Assembly (NCBI RefSeq): GCF_016429285.1
Contig: NZ_JAELUI010000028.1
Location: forward strand, 1-47,599
Reading direction: 5' to 3'
Length of the DNA: 47,599 bases
Source of the DNA: Ralstonia sp. ASV6
GTDB lineage: Bacteria; Pseudomonadota; Gammaproteobacteria; Burkholderiales; Burkholderiaceae
Shown: positions 41,705 through 47,599 of the stretch, in pieces
How positions within the stretch are numbered: the stretch's first letter is position 1
How the letters are laid out: every line of letters starts with the position of its first letter
The notes under the pieces: model-generated
Database searches by the model: none
Told to the model about the DNA's origin: nothing
The model's input: only the letters and a program-made list of their open reading frames with translations
Translations under genes and position numbers: made by a program

Positions 41705-42310
41705 TCATCGCGCCACGAGCCCGTGCGTGATCAAGTCGTGCGCGGCCTCGACCACCTTGTCCATCGATGCGGGCTTCTCCCACAACGCGTATTGCATGCC
41801 GAGAAAATTGCTGATGCCGATCAGGCACCAAGCACGGACCTCCGAGTCGCCCGGCGCAAGCTCGCCCTGCGCCACGGCGTCGTCAAGGCGATGCTTGTAC
41901 AGATCGGCAAACACCTGGAAGTAGCCGCGGTAAATGCTCTCATCCACCGAGTACGAATCCAGCACGATGCGGTACAGGTTCTTATGACGAGAGACGAATG
42001 ACAGAAACGCCTTCAGGCCCAGCTGTTCCGCTTCCATCTGTGATGTGGCCGCAGCGACATGCTTGCGCAGGTGCGTGCGCACCAGTTGCAGCATGTGCGC
42101 CACCAGCGCACGAAACACGTCCTCCTTGTCCTTGAAGTACAGGTAGAACGTGCCCATGGCGACGTCGGCCTCCTGCGTGATCTCGGAGATCGATGCCGTG
42201 TAGTAGCCCTTCTCGCCAAACACCTTCTCGGACGCGCGCAGCAACGCCTCGCGCGTCTTTTGACCTCGCGCGGTCTTGGGCTGCGTTACGTCACCTTCTA
42301 CTTGGGACAT
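41705..42310 (-). CDS. TetR family regulator at the head of the transporter/ligase operon
   Basis: 201 aa from ATG 42310 (GAGGTAGGG upstream). Helix-turn-helix about residues 15-62: TREALLRASEKVFGEKGYYT, then I-S-E-I-T-Q-E-A-D-V-A-M-G-T-F-Y-L-Y-F-K-D-K-E-D-V-F. The C-terminal ligand domain is of the type found in acyl-CoA- or fatty-acid-sensing TetR proteins, which I infer from general likeness only. It is 72 bases upstream of the binding-protein gene. The 14-mer at 42366-42379 sits at its predicted transcription start, suggesting autorepression. Confidence 0.92.
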   Translation of the reverse strand: MSQVEGDVTQPKTARGQKTREALLRASEKVFGEKGYYTASISEITQEADVAMGTFYLYFKDKEDVFRALVAHMLQLVRTHLRKHVAAATSQMEAEQLGLKAFLSFVSRHKNLYRIVLDSYSVDESIYRGYFQVFADLYKHRLDDAVAQGELAPGDSEVRAWCLIGISNFLGMQYALWEKPASMDKVVEAAHDLITHGLVAR

Positions 42311-42365
42311 CCCTACCTCGCTGCACGGGCACGGCATCGAAATTGCGCCCGCAAAACATGATGAC

Positions 42366-42379
42366 TGATTCATGTTTCA
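42366..42379. promoter_or_regulatory. 14-mer TGATTCATGTTTCA at the tetR transcription start
   Basis: Directly downstream of the -10 of the promoter below and identical to 31847-31860. Part of TCATG-TTT-CATGA (42370-42382), an inverted repeat. Location at +1 suits a repressor. Confidence 0.7.
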
Positions 42380-42408
42380 TGATATAAACGCCTGAATCCG
42401 GATGTCAA
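42379..42408 (-). promoter_or_regulatory. Promoter of the TetR/transporter operon
   Basis: Minus strand: perfect -35 TTGACA (42408-42403) with -10 TATATC (42386-42381, 16-base spacer) or TATCAT (42384-42379, 18-base spacer). The first base of the TetR start codon is about 70 bases further on. Confidence 0.7.
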
Positions 42409-42466
42409 TAGATGACTTTCCTGTACGCCAACGCCGAACTCCGTCCGTCTTCTCAAGGAACTGCCG

Positions 42467-43351
42467 GTGAATGTTCTGTCTCCGGTGCTCGCTTACGGCA
42501 CCCCGCCTGCCTTCGTAGAACACGCCGCTCGTGCAGGCCTGCCCGGCTGGCGCGAAGCCGGTAGCGGACAGCCGGTGCTACTGCTGCATGGGTGGTCCGT
42601 ATCGGGCGAGGCGTTTGACGGGCAGCGTGCGCTGGCAACGCAGGGCTATCGCGTCATTGCGCCGGACCATGCGGGCCACGGCTTGTCTGCAGCCTTACGG
42701 CCATCTGACGCAACCATTGCCGGGCTTGCGATGGATGTGGCGGCATTGATACGCCATCTTGCACTCGACGAAGTGGTCGTAGTCGGCTGGTCGATGGGAG
42801 CGATGGTTGCGTGGGAGTTGATGCGCAGCCAATCCGATCTGCCCATCGCCATGGTCGGCAGCATCGACATGACACCAAGGCTTATCACCAGCCCGGATTG
42901 GCCACACGGACTACACAGCCGCTATGACATGGCACAGGCCAGGCAGATGACCGCCCGGATCCAGCAACGCTGGGACAGTTTGCTCGCACCTGTGGCCGCA
43001 GGCCTATGGGCGAAAGGAGCACAGCCGAATCCCGAGCAGTCACGCTCCGTGATGCGCATGATGCGCCAGTGTGCGCCGCACACCCTCGCTGCGCTCTGGG
43101 AAGATATGGCCAGACAGGACTTCCGCGCGGTGTTGCAAGCGGCGCGCTGGCCACTGTTCCACGTGTACGGGCAATGCAGTCGCCTCTACGCGTCATCCGT
43201 ATCGCACGCCACACAGGCACTGCATCCCGCAGCGCGGTTGACGACGATTTCCGGTGCGGGCCACGCACCGCACCTGGAACATCCGGATCAGACCAATGCT
43301 GCGCTGCTGCAGATGCTGCGCTCTATCAACGACAAGGCCGCCTCAGCGTAG
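42467..43351 (+). CDS. Alpha/beta-fold hydrolase
   Basis: 294 aa with GTG start at 42467 (AAGGAA 6 bases before it; the nearby ATG is out of frame). Motifs: L-L-L-H-G-W (oxyanion), nucleophile elbow V-G-W-S-M-G-A (Ser in G-W-S-M-G), acid region, and catalytic His in G-A-G-H-A-P-H-L-E-H-P. Overall it resembles BioH-type carboxylesterases; a role as 3HB-dimer or other ester hydrolase would fit the neighbourhood but is a guess. Divergent from the TetR gene with 156 bases between, so it may share that control region and its 14-mer. Confidence 0.87.
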   Translation: MNVLSPVLAYGTPPAFVEHAARAGLPGWREAGSGQPVLLLHGWSVSGEAFDGQRALATQGYRVIAPDHAGHGLSAALRPSDATIAGLAMDVAALIRHLALDEVVVVGWSMGAMVAWELMRSQSDLPIAMVGSIDMTPRLITSPDWPHGLHSRYDMAQARQMTARIQQRWDSLLAPVAAGLWAKGAQPNPEQSRSVMRMMRQCAPHTLAALWEDMARQDFRAVLQAARWPLFHVYGQCSRLYASSVSHATQALHPAARLTTISGAGHAPHLEHPDQTNAALLQMLRSINDKAASA

Positions 43352-43515
43352 TCGATCACGCACCGTGCGGCCAAGTCGCTTGGAGCGAACCCGCACAAGA
43401 GCGGCAGGAAGGTCTCCGCGGGCTGCCGAGGCGTGGTCATAGACCTCTCACGCATTTGCTATATGTTCGAATCGCTCCGTACGAAGCAACGGGAGTCGCC
43501 CGGCGTGCGTCAAGC

Positions 43516-43908
43516 CTAGTCCGGCACCACGGCTGTGACCTCAATCTCGACCTTGGCCTGGTCCTCCACCAGTGCCGATACCTCCACCGCGGTCATGGCA
43601 ATGCTGAAGCTGCCGATCAGCTCGCGGAAAGCCTTGCCGATTTCCGGGTACGCAGCCACGTAAGCCTTCTTGTCGGTCACGTACCAGGTCATGCGCACGA
43701 TGTGCTCGGGCTTGGCGTTGCCCGCAGCAAGCACTTCGACGATGTTCTGCAGCGCCTGGCGTACCTGTCCGGCAAGGTCATCCGTGTGGAACACGCCCTG
43801 CGCATCCCAACCGATCATGCCGGCCACGAAGACCATGCGCCCGCTTGCGGACACGCCATTGGCATAACCTTTCGGACGCGGCCAGCCGGGGGGGAGGAGC
43901 ACTTCCAT
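43516..43908 (-). CDS. Rid family (RidA/YjgF-like) protein
   Basis: 130 aa from ATG 43908 (AAGGAA upstream). Complete YjgF/YER057c/UK114 fold: G-R-M-V-F-V-A-G-M-I-G-W-D, L-A-G-Q-V-R-Q-A-L-Q-N-I, V-R-M-T-W-Y-V-T-D, and V-E-I-E-V-T-A-V at the end. RidA proteins hydrolyse reactive enamines and imines; the arginine that anchors the substrate carboxylate in RidA appears to be Met here (S-I-A-M-T-A-V-E-V), so it belongs to another Rid subgroup. Last gene of the aromatic-CoA operon, 13 bases behind the thioesterase. Confidence 0.9.
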   Translation of the reverse strand: MEVLLPPGWPRPKGYANGVSASGRMVFVAGMIGWDAQGVFHTDDLAGQVRQALQNIVEVLAAGNAKPEHIVRMTWYVTDKKAYVAAYPEIGKAFRELIGSFSIAMTAVEVSALVEDQAKVEIEVTAVVPD

Positions 43909-43921
43909 GATGCGATTCCTT

Positions 43922-44344
43922 CTAGTTCTGTTGTTGAACGCTCGCCTCGATTGCCTGCCGCACATCCGGCGGCACCGCAATGGCGCGATGCGTATTGAGA
44001 TCGGTAAACACCAGTACCTGCTGTGAGCGCACGCGCTGTTCATCGCCCGCCCAGCAATCGAGCGACAGCGACAGCGATTTGCCGCCCAGCCGGTCCAGCT
44101 TCAGCTTGAACTGCACGTCGTCGCCCATGCGGCTGATGGCGCTGAACTCGCAGTGCAGCTTGACGATAGGCAGGCCGACACGGCGCGGACCCAGCATGTT
44201 GGCATACGAGACGCCCAGGCCATCGGTAAACCAGTCTTCGACCAGCCCGTTGAACAGCACGAGGTATTGTGGAAAGTACACGATGCCGGCCGGGTCGCAG
44301 TGGCCAAAGCGGATGCGCGTGCCGCGCTCGAAGTGATACGTCAT
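43922..44344 (-). CDS. Hot-dog acyl-CoA thioesterase (4-hydroxybenzoyl-CoA thioesterase type)
   Basis: 140 aa. The N-terminal F-G-H-C-D-P-A-G-I-V-Y-F-P-Q-Y contains the catalytic Asp of the Pseudomonas-type 4HBT fold and V-Y-F-P-Q-Y identifies the aryl/acyl-CoA branch. It would release CoA from a stalled aromatic acyl-CoA, freeing CoA and the acid. Only 2 bases separate it from the ligase stop, so it is certainly co-transcribed. Typical companion of 2-aminobenzoyl-CoA and benzoyl-CoA pathway genes. Confidence 0.92.
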   Translation of the reverse strand: MTYHFERGTRIRFGHCDPAGIVYFPQYLVLFNGLVEDWFTDGLGVSYANMLGPRRVGLPIVKLHCEFSAISRMGDDVQFKLKLDRLGGKSLSLSLDCWAGDEQRVRSQQVLVFTDLNTHRAIAVPPDVRQAIEASVQQQN

Positions 44345-44346
44345 GG

Positions 44347-45972
44347 CTAATTGCTTAACTTGTCATCCTGGCGCAGTCGGTAGCGCAGCAGCTTGCCGAC
44401 TTCACTGCGCGGCAGCGCCGAGCGGAACTCGATGGCGCGCGGGTACTTGTACGGCGCCACCGTCTGCTTCACAAAATCCTGCAGCGTCTTGACCATCTCC
44501 GGCCCCGGTTCGTGGCCCGGGTGCAGCACCACGAAGGCCTTGACGATCTGGCCGCGCTCCTCGTCCGGCACGCCAATCACACCGCATTCAGCCACGGCCG
44601 GATGCTGCATCAGCGCATCTTCCACTTCCGGCGACGCGATGTTGTAGCCCGACGAGATGATCATGTCGTCGGTACGCGAGTGATAGTGGAAGTAGCCTTC
44701 CTCGTCCATCACGTAGGCGTCACCGGTCAGGTTCCAGCCGTTGCGCACGTAAGCGCGCTGGCGGTCGTCCGCCAGGTAGCGGCAGCCGGTCGGACCTTGC
44801 ACAGCGAGGCGGCCAACCGTGCCCGGCGGCACGGGGTTGCCTGCGTCGTCCACCACGCGCGCGACGTAGCCGGGAACGGCCTTGCCGGTCGCGCCGGGGC
44901 GCACGTCCGCATCAGCGGCGGAAATGAAGATGTGCAGCATTTCCGTCGCGCCAATGCCGTCGATCAGCTCGATGCCGGTGGCCTGCTTCCACAGCGTGCG
45001 CGTCGCCACGGGCAGTGCCTCGCCGGCCGATACGCAACGGCGCAGTGGCGTGGCGCGCAACTCATCCCCACGCGCGGCGATGTTGCGGTACGTGGTGGGC
45101 GCAGTAAACAGCACGGTCGCGCCAAAGGTGCGGATGCCGTCCACCAGATCGTTCGGCGATGCCTTCTCCAGCAGCACTGTCGACGCGCCCACGCTCATCG
45201 GAAACAACAGCAGGCCGCCCAGCCCGAACGTAAAGGCCATCGGCGGGCTGCCGATGAAGATGTCGTCAGCGCGCGGCTGCAACATATGCGGCGGCCAGCA
45301 CGCGCAGATGGCCATGATGTCGCGGTGAAAATGCATCGTAGCCTTCGGCACACCGGTCGTGCCGGAGGTGAATGCAAGCAGGCAGGTGTCGTCCGCAGCC
45401 GTGTCGACGTTGGTGAAGGTGGCCGGCTGGCGCGCCATAGCGGCTTCCAGACCTTCTGACGTGTCATCGTGAAAACAGCGCACCCGGACCGGCTTGGCAG
45501 CCTGCGCCACCGCATCACGCAACGCATCGATCAGTCGCGCATCGCACAACGCAAAGCCGATCTCGCCCTTGCCCAGAATCTGCCCAAGCTCCTTGGCACG
45601 CAGCAGCGGCATGGTCGTCACCGCAATCGCGCCTACCTTCATCACCGCAAACCAGCACGCCGCCAGCATCGGGCTGTTGGGCGAGCGCAGCAGCACGCGG
45701 TTGCCCGGCACCACGCCCATCTCGTGCACCAGCACATTGGCGATGCGGTTGGCGTGCGCCTGCAAATCCGCATACGTCCAGCGGATGCCGCCGGGTGCCT
45801 GAATGCAGAGACGGCCGCCTTCGCCAGCAGCGACACGGTTGTCGAGCAGTTCGGTCGCGCAATTGAGCTGCGCCGGAAACTGCAATGCCGGTAGGTCGAA
45901 GCGATACACCGGTTGCAGCTCCGCCGGCGGCAGTCGGTCACGGGCGAAGGTGTCGATATGGGCGCTGGGCAT
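44347..45972 (-). CDS. Aryl-CoA ligase, probably 2-aminobenzoate (anthranilate)-CoA ligase
   Basis: 541 aa from ATG 45972 (GGAGAG 7 bases upstream). ANL superfamily: P-loop L-A-F-T-S-G-T-T-G-V-P-K, G-I-G-A-T-E-M-L-H-I-F, N-L-T-G-D-A-Y, S-R-T-D-D-M-I-I-S-S-G-Y-N-I and Lys in S-E-V-G-K-L-L-R-Y. The G-A-T-E-M-L-H-I-F and C-terminal form match benzoate-CoA ligase relatives; with thioesterase, acyl-CoA dehydrogenase, enoyl-CoA hydratase and a Rid protein next to it, the set matches clusters that degrade 2-aminobenzoate through a CoA thioester (2-aminobenzoyl-CoA monooxygenase/reductase expected beyond the window). Benzoate or salicylate as substrate cannot be excluded. Confidence 0.9.
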   Translation of the reverse strand: MPSAHIDTFARDRLPPAELQPVYRFDLPALQFPAQLNCATELLDNRVAAGEGGRLCIQAPGGIRWTYADLQAHANRIANVLVHEMGVVPGNRVLLRSPNSPMLAACWFAVMKVGAIAVTTMPLLRAKELGQILGKGEIGFALCDARLIDALRDAVAQAAKPVRVRCFHDDTSEGLEAAMARQPATFTNVDTAADDTCLLAFTSGTTGVPKATMHFHRDIMAICACWPPHMLQPRADDIFIGSPPMAFTFGLGGLLLFPMSVGASTVLLEKASPNDLVDGIRTFGATVLFTAPTTYRNIAARGDELRATPLRRCVSAGEALPVATRTLWKQATGIELIDGIGATEMLHIFISAADADVRPGATGKAVPGYVARVVDDAGNPVPPGTVGRLAVQGPTGCRYLADDRQRAYVRNGWNLTGDAYVMDEEGYFHYHSRTDDMIISSGYNIASPEVEDALMQHPAVAECGVIGVPDEERGQIVKAFVVLHPGHEPGPEMVKTLQDFVKQTVAPYKYPRAIEFRSALPRSEVGKLLRYRLRQDDKLSN

Positions 45973-46004
45973 GGAGAACTCTCCGTCTCTGGCTTGGGGC
46001 GGTA

Positions 46005-47180
46005 TCAGTGCGCTGCAGGTTTGGCCGCGCGCAGCAGTTCGCGCGCGATGATGAGTTGCTGCACTTCGGTCGCACCTTCGTAGATGCGCAGCGCGCGAAT
46101 CTCGCGGTACAGGCGTTCGACCGGCTGCTCGCTCACCACGCCCAGGCCACCCCACATCTGCACGGCGGCGTCAATCACCTGCTGCGCGTTTTCGGTGGCG
46201 GTCATCTTGGCCATCGCAGCTTCGCGCGTGACGTTGCGTCCCTGATCGCGCTGCCATGCGGCGCGATAGCTCAGCAGTGCAGCGCTGTCGATGGCGGTAG
46301 CCATCTGTGCGAGCTTGGCCTGCGTGAGCTGGAAGTCGGCCAGCACGCCGCTGAACATCTTGCGGGTGGTGGCGCGCGTCAGCGCTTCATCGAGTGCGCG
46401 GCGTGCAAAGCCCAGCGCCGCCGCCGCCACCGACGTGCGAAACACGTCCAGCGTGCGCATCGCCACCTTGAAGCCCTCGCCCGCCGCGCCCACGCGCTGG
46501 CTGGCCGGAATGCGGCAGTTGGTAAAGCGCAGGCGTGCAAGCGGGTGCGGCGCAATCACGTCGATACGCTCGGCAATCTCGAAGCCCGGTGTACCGGCCT
46601 CGACGATGAACGCACTGATGCCGCGCGAACCCGGCGCTTCGCCCGTGCGCGCAAACACCACGTAGAAGTCCGCAATGCCGCCGTTGGAGATCCACGTCTT
46701 CTCGCCATCGAGCACGTAGTCGGTGCCGTCTTCGCGCGCGGCGCAGGCCATGGCGGCGACGTCGGAACCGGCGTCGGGTTCGGACAGCGCAAATGCAGCG
46801 ATGGCCTTGCCACGCGCCACCTTCGTCAGATAGCGCTCACGCTGCTCGGGCGTGCCATGCAGCGAGATGGCGCCGGAGCCCAGCCCCTGCATCGCAAAGG
46901 CAAAGTCAGCCAGCCCGGAATGGCGCGCAAGGGTCTCGCGGATCAGGCAGATGGCGCGCGTATCGATGGTTTCGCCTGCCCCGCCGTGCGCCGTGCCGCC
47001 CACGGCGTGGCGCAGCCAGCCGCCTTGGCCGAGCAGCTTCACCAGCGCGCGGCATTCAGCATCCACATCGGGGCCGTGGTCGTGCGGGATGTGCTTCGTG
47101 GCCCAGGCATCCAGCTCAGCTTCAAGCTGGCGGTGCTTGTCGTCAAAAAAGGGCCACTGCAGATAGTCTTTGTCGCTCAT
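46005..47180 (-). CDS. Acyl-CoA dehydrogenase
   Basis: 391 aa from ATG 47180, one base behind the preceding stop (TGACATG). FAD-binding and substrate motifs: [12 protein letters not shown] (about residues 134-145), [31 protein letters not shown] and [10 protein letters not shown] near the end, the last typical of short/branched-chain and cyclic acyl-CoA dehydrogenases. In this operon it would oxidise a cyclic CoA ester formed after ring reduction. Followed by the ligase after 32 bases. Confidence 0.94.
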   Translation of the reverse strand: MSDKDYLQWPFFDDKHRQLEAELDAWATKHIPHDHGPDVDAECRALVKLLGQGGWLRHAVGGTAHGGAGETIDTRAICLIRETLARHSGLADFAFAMQGLGSGAISLHGTPEQRERYLTKVARGKAIAAFALSEPDAGSDVAAMACAAREDGTDYVLDGEKTWISNGGIADFYVVFARTGEAPGSRGISAFIVEAGTPGFEIAERIDVIAPHPLARLRFTNCRIPASQRVGAAGEGFKVAMRTLDVFRTSVAAAALGFARRALDEALTRATTRKMFSGVLADFQLTQAKLAQMATAIDSAALLSYRAAWQRDQGRNVTREAAMAKMTATENAQQVIDAAVQMWGGLGVVSEQPVERLYREIRALRIYEGATEVQQLIIARELLRAAKPAAH

Positions 47181-47181
47181 G

Positions 47182-47599
47182 TCAGTTGCCCTCGAATACC
47201 GGTTTTTGCTTGGCGACAAACGCGTGGTACGCACGCGAGAAGTCTTCCGTCAGCATGCAGATGGCCTGCGCCTGGGCCTCGGCCTCAATCGCCTGCTCGA
47301 TCGTCATGGTCCATTCCTGGTGCAGCATCGTCTTGGTGATGCCGTTGGCGAAGGTCGGGCCGGCGGCCAAATCCGCCGCCAGTGCTTGCGCTTGCGCCAG
47401 CACTTCTGCCGGTTCGCACAGGCGATTGAAGAAGCCCCAACGCTCGCCCTCTTCGCCGCTCATCGAGCGACCGGTGTAGAGCAACTCGCTTGCGCGGCCC
47501 TGGCCGATGATGCGCGGCAGGATCGCGCATGCGCCCATGTCGCAGCCCGCCAGGCCGACACGGTTGAAGAGGAACGCCGTCTTGCTGCGCGCGGTGCCC
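47182..47599 (-). CDS. Enoyl-CoA hydratase/isomerase family, 3' part
   Basis: The frame is open through the window end, so the N-terminal half is missing; the last 138 residues are seen. [20 protein letters not shown] fits the crotonase core (the helix after the oxyanion-hole segment), followed by [21 protein letters not shown] and a helical C-terminus. The Cys-Asp-Met-Gly element is that of the second catalytic-loop region. Promoter-proximal to the dehydrogenase with one base between them. Confidence 0.92.
   Translation of the reverse strand, partial: GTARSKTAFLFNRVGLAGCDMGACAILPRIIGQGRASELLYTGRSMSGEEGERWGFFNRLCEPAEVLAQAQALAADLAAGPTFANGITKTMLHQEWTMTIEQAIEAEAQAQAICMLTEDFSRAYHAFVAKQKPVFEGN

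Noticed and set aside
43402-43428. CGGCAG/CTGCCG repeat between the convergent hydrolase and Rid genes
   Set aside because: Only 6 bp with a 15-base loop and no U-run; too weak to call a terminator.
43465-43473. GTTCGAATC, resembling a tRNA T-loop
   Set aside because: No matching acceptor, D or anticodon stems around it.
45885-47339. 484-codon plus-strand open frame
   Set aside because: Antisense to the acyl-CoA dehydrogenase and neighbours; composition of a shadow frame.
1-47599. CRISPR array, prophage, integrase or transposase
   Set aside because: No regularly spaced direct repeats and no phage or recombinase proteins were seen on either strand.

Overview
The window is about 47.6 kb of GC-rich (roughly 65 %) bacterial DNA, coding-dense on both strands, with no rRNA, tRNA, CRISPR array, IS element or prophage that I could recognise. 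Gene content (extracellular PHB depolymerase plus 3HB-oligomer hydrolase, LIV-type transporters, 2-aminobenzoate-CoA pathway genes, many LysR/TetR/MFS pairs) and protein style point to a Burkholderiales betaproteobacterium, most likely Ralstonia of the pickettii/insidiosa type or a close relative. That genus call is inference; no marker gene is present.

Layout. 1-3.1 kb: the 3' part of a large autotransporter and a convergent glycine-rich lipoprotein, separated by two intrinsic terminators. 3.4-8.3 kb: a minus-strand operon MoxR ATPase / DUF58 / TgpA-like transglutaminase / GNAT acetyltransferase. 8.4-20 kb: a transport-and-regulation region: TetR with divergent MFS and twin operators; an orphan modA behind a ModE-like box; LysR with an MHS-type MFS; VOC protein; GNAT; HxlR regulator with what looks like a leaderless promoter; a HutC/GntR regulator; two more MFS carriers (one KgtP-like); and a beta-carbonic anhydrase.

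21-29.7 kb: a coherent membrane-lipid island controlled by a LitR/CarH-like MerR regulator. In transcription order on the minus strand it holds litR-like gene, folE, flavin amine-oxidase-like protein, DUF1365, CFA-type methyltransferase 1, DUF1295 (steroid-5-alpha-reductase-like) and CFA-type methyltransferase 2, mostly joined by 4-base stop/start overlaps; a lipocalin, a DUF2878 membrane protein and a chalcone-isomerase-like exported protein lie at the far end. A 14-base perfect palindrome fills the 17-base spacer of the litR promoter. There is no photolyase in this copy, and methyltransferase 1 has lost the two residues that hold bicarbonate in classical cyclopropane synthases. This is my best candidate for an incompletely described system (light or singlet-oxygen inducible lipid modification).

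30-42.4 kb: a set that reads as a polyhydroxybutyrate salvage pathway: secreted PHB depolymerase, 3HB-oligomer hydrolase, MaoC-type double hot-dog hydratase, acyl-CoA ligase, a complete LIV-type ABC transporter (binding protein, two ATPases, two permeases) and a TetR regulator. An identical AT-rich 14-mer lies at the start of the tetR promoter and inside the depolymerase promoter, which suggests that one repressor ties the two ends together.

42.4-47.6 kb: an alpha/beta hydrolase, then the distal end of a minus-strand aromatic-acid operon (enoyl-CoA hydratase, acyl-CoA dehydrogenase, 2-aminobenzoate-type CoA ligase, hot-dog thioesterase, Rid-family protein) whose promoter-proximal genes lie beyond the window.
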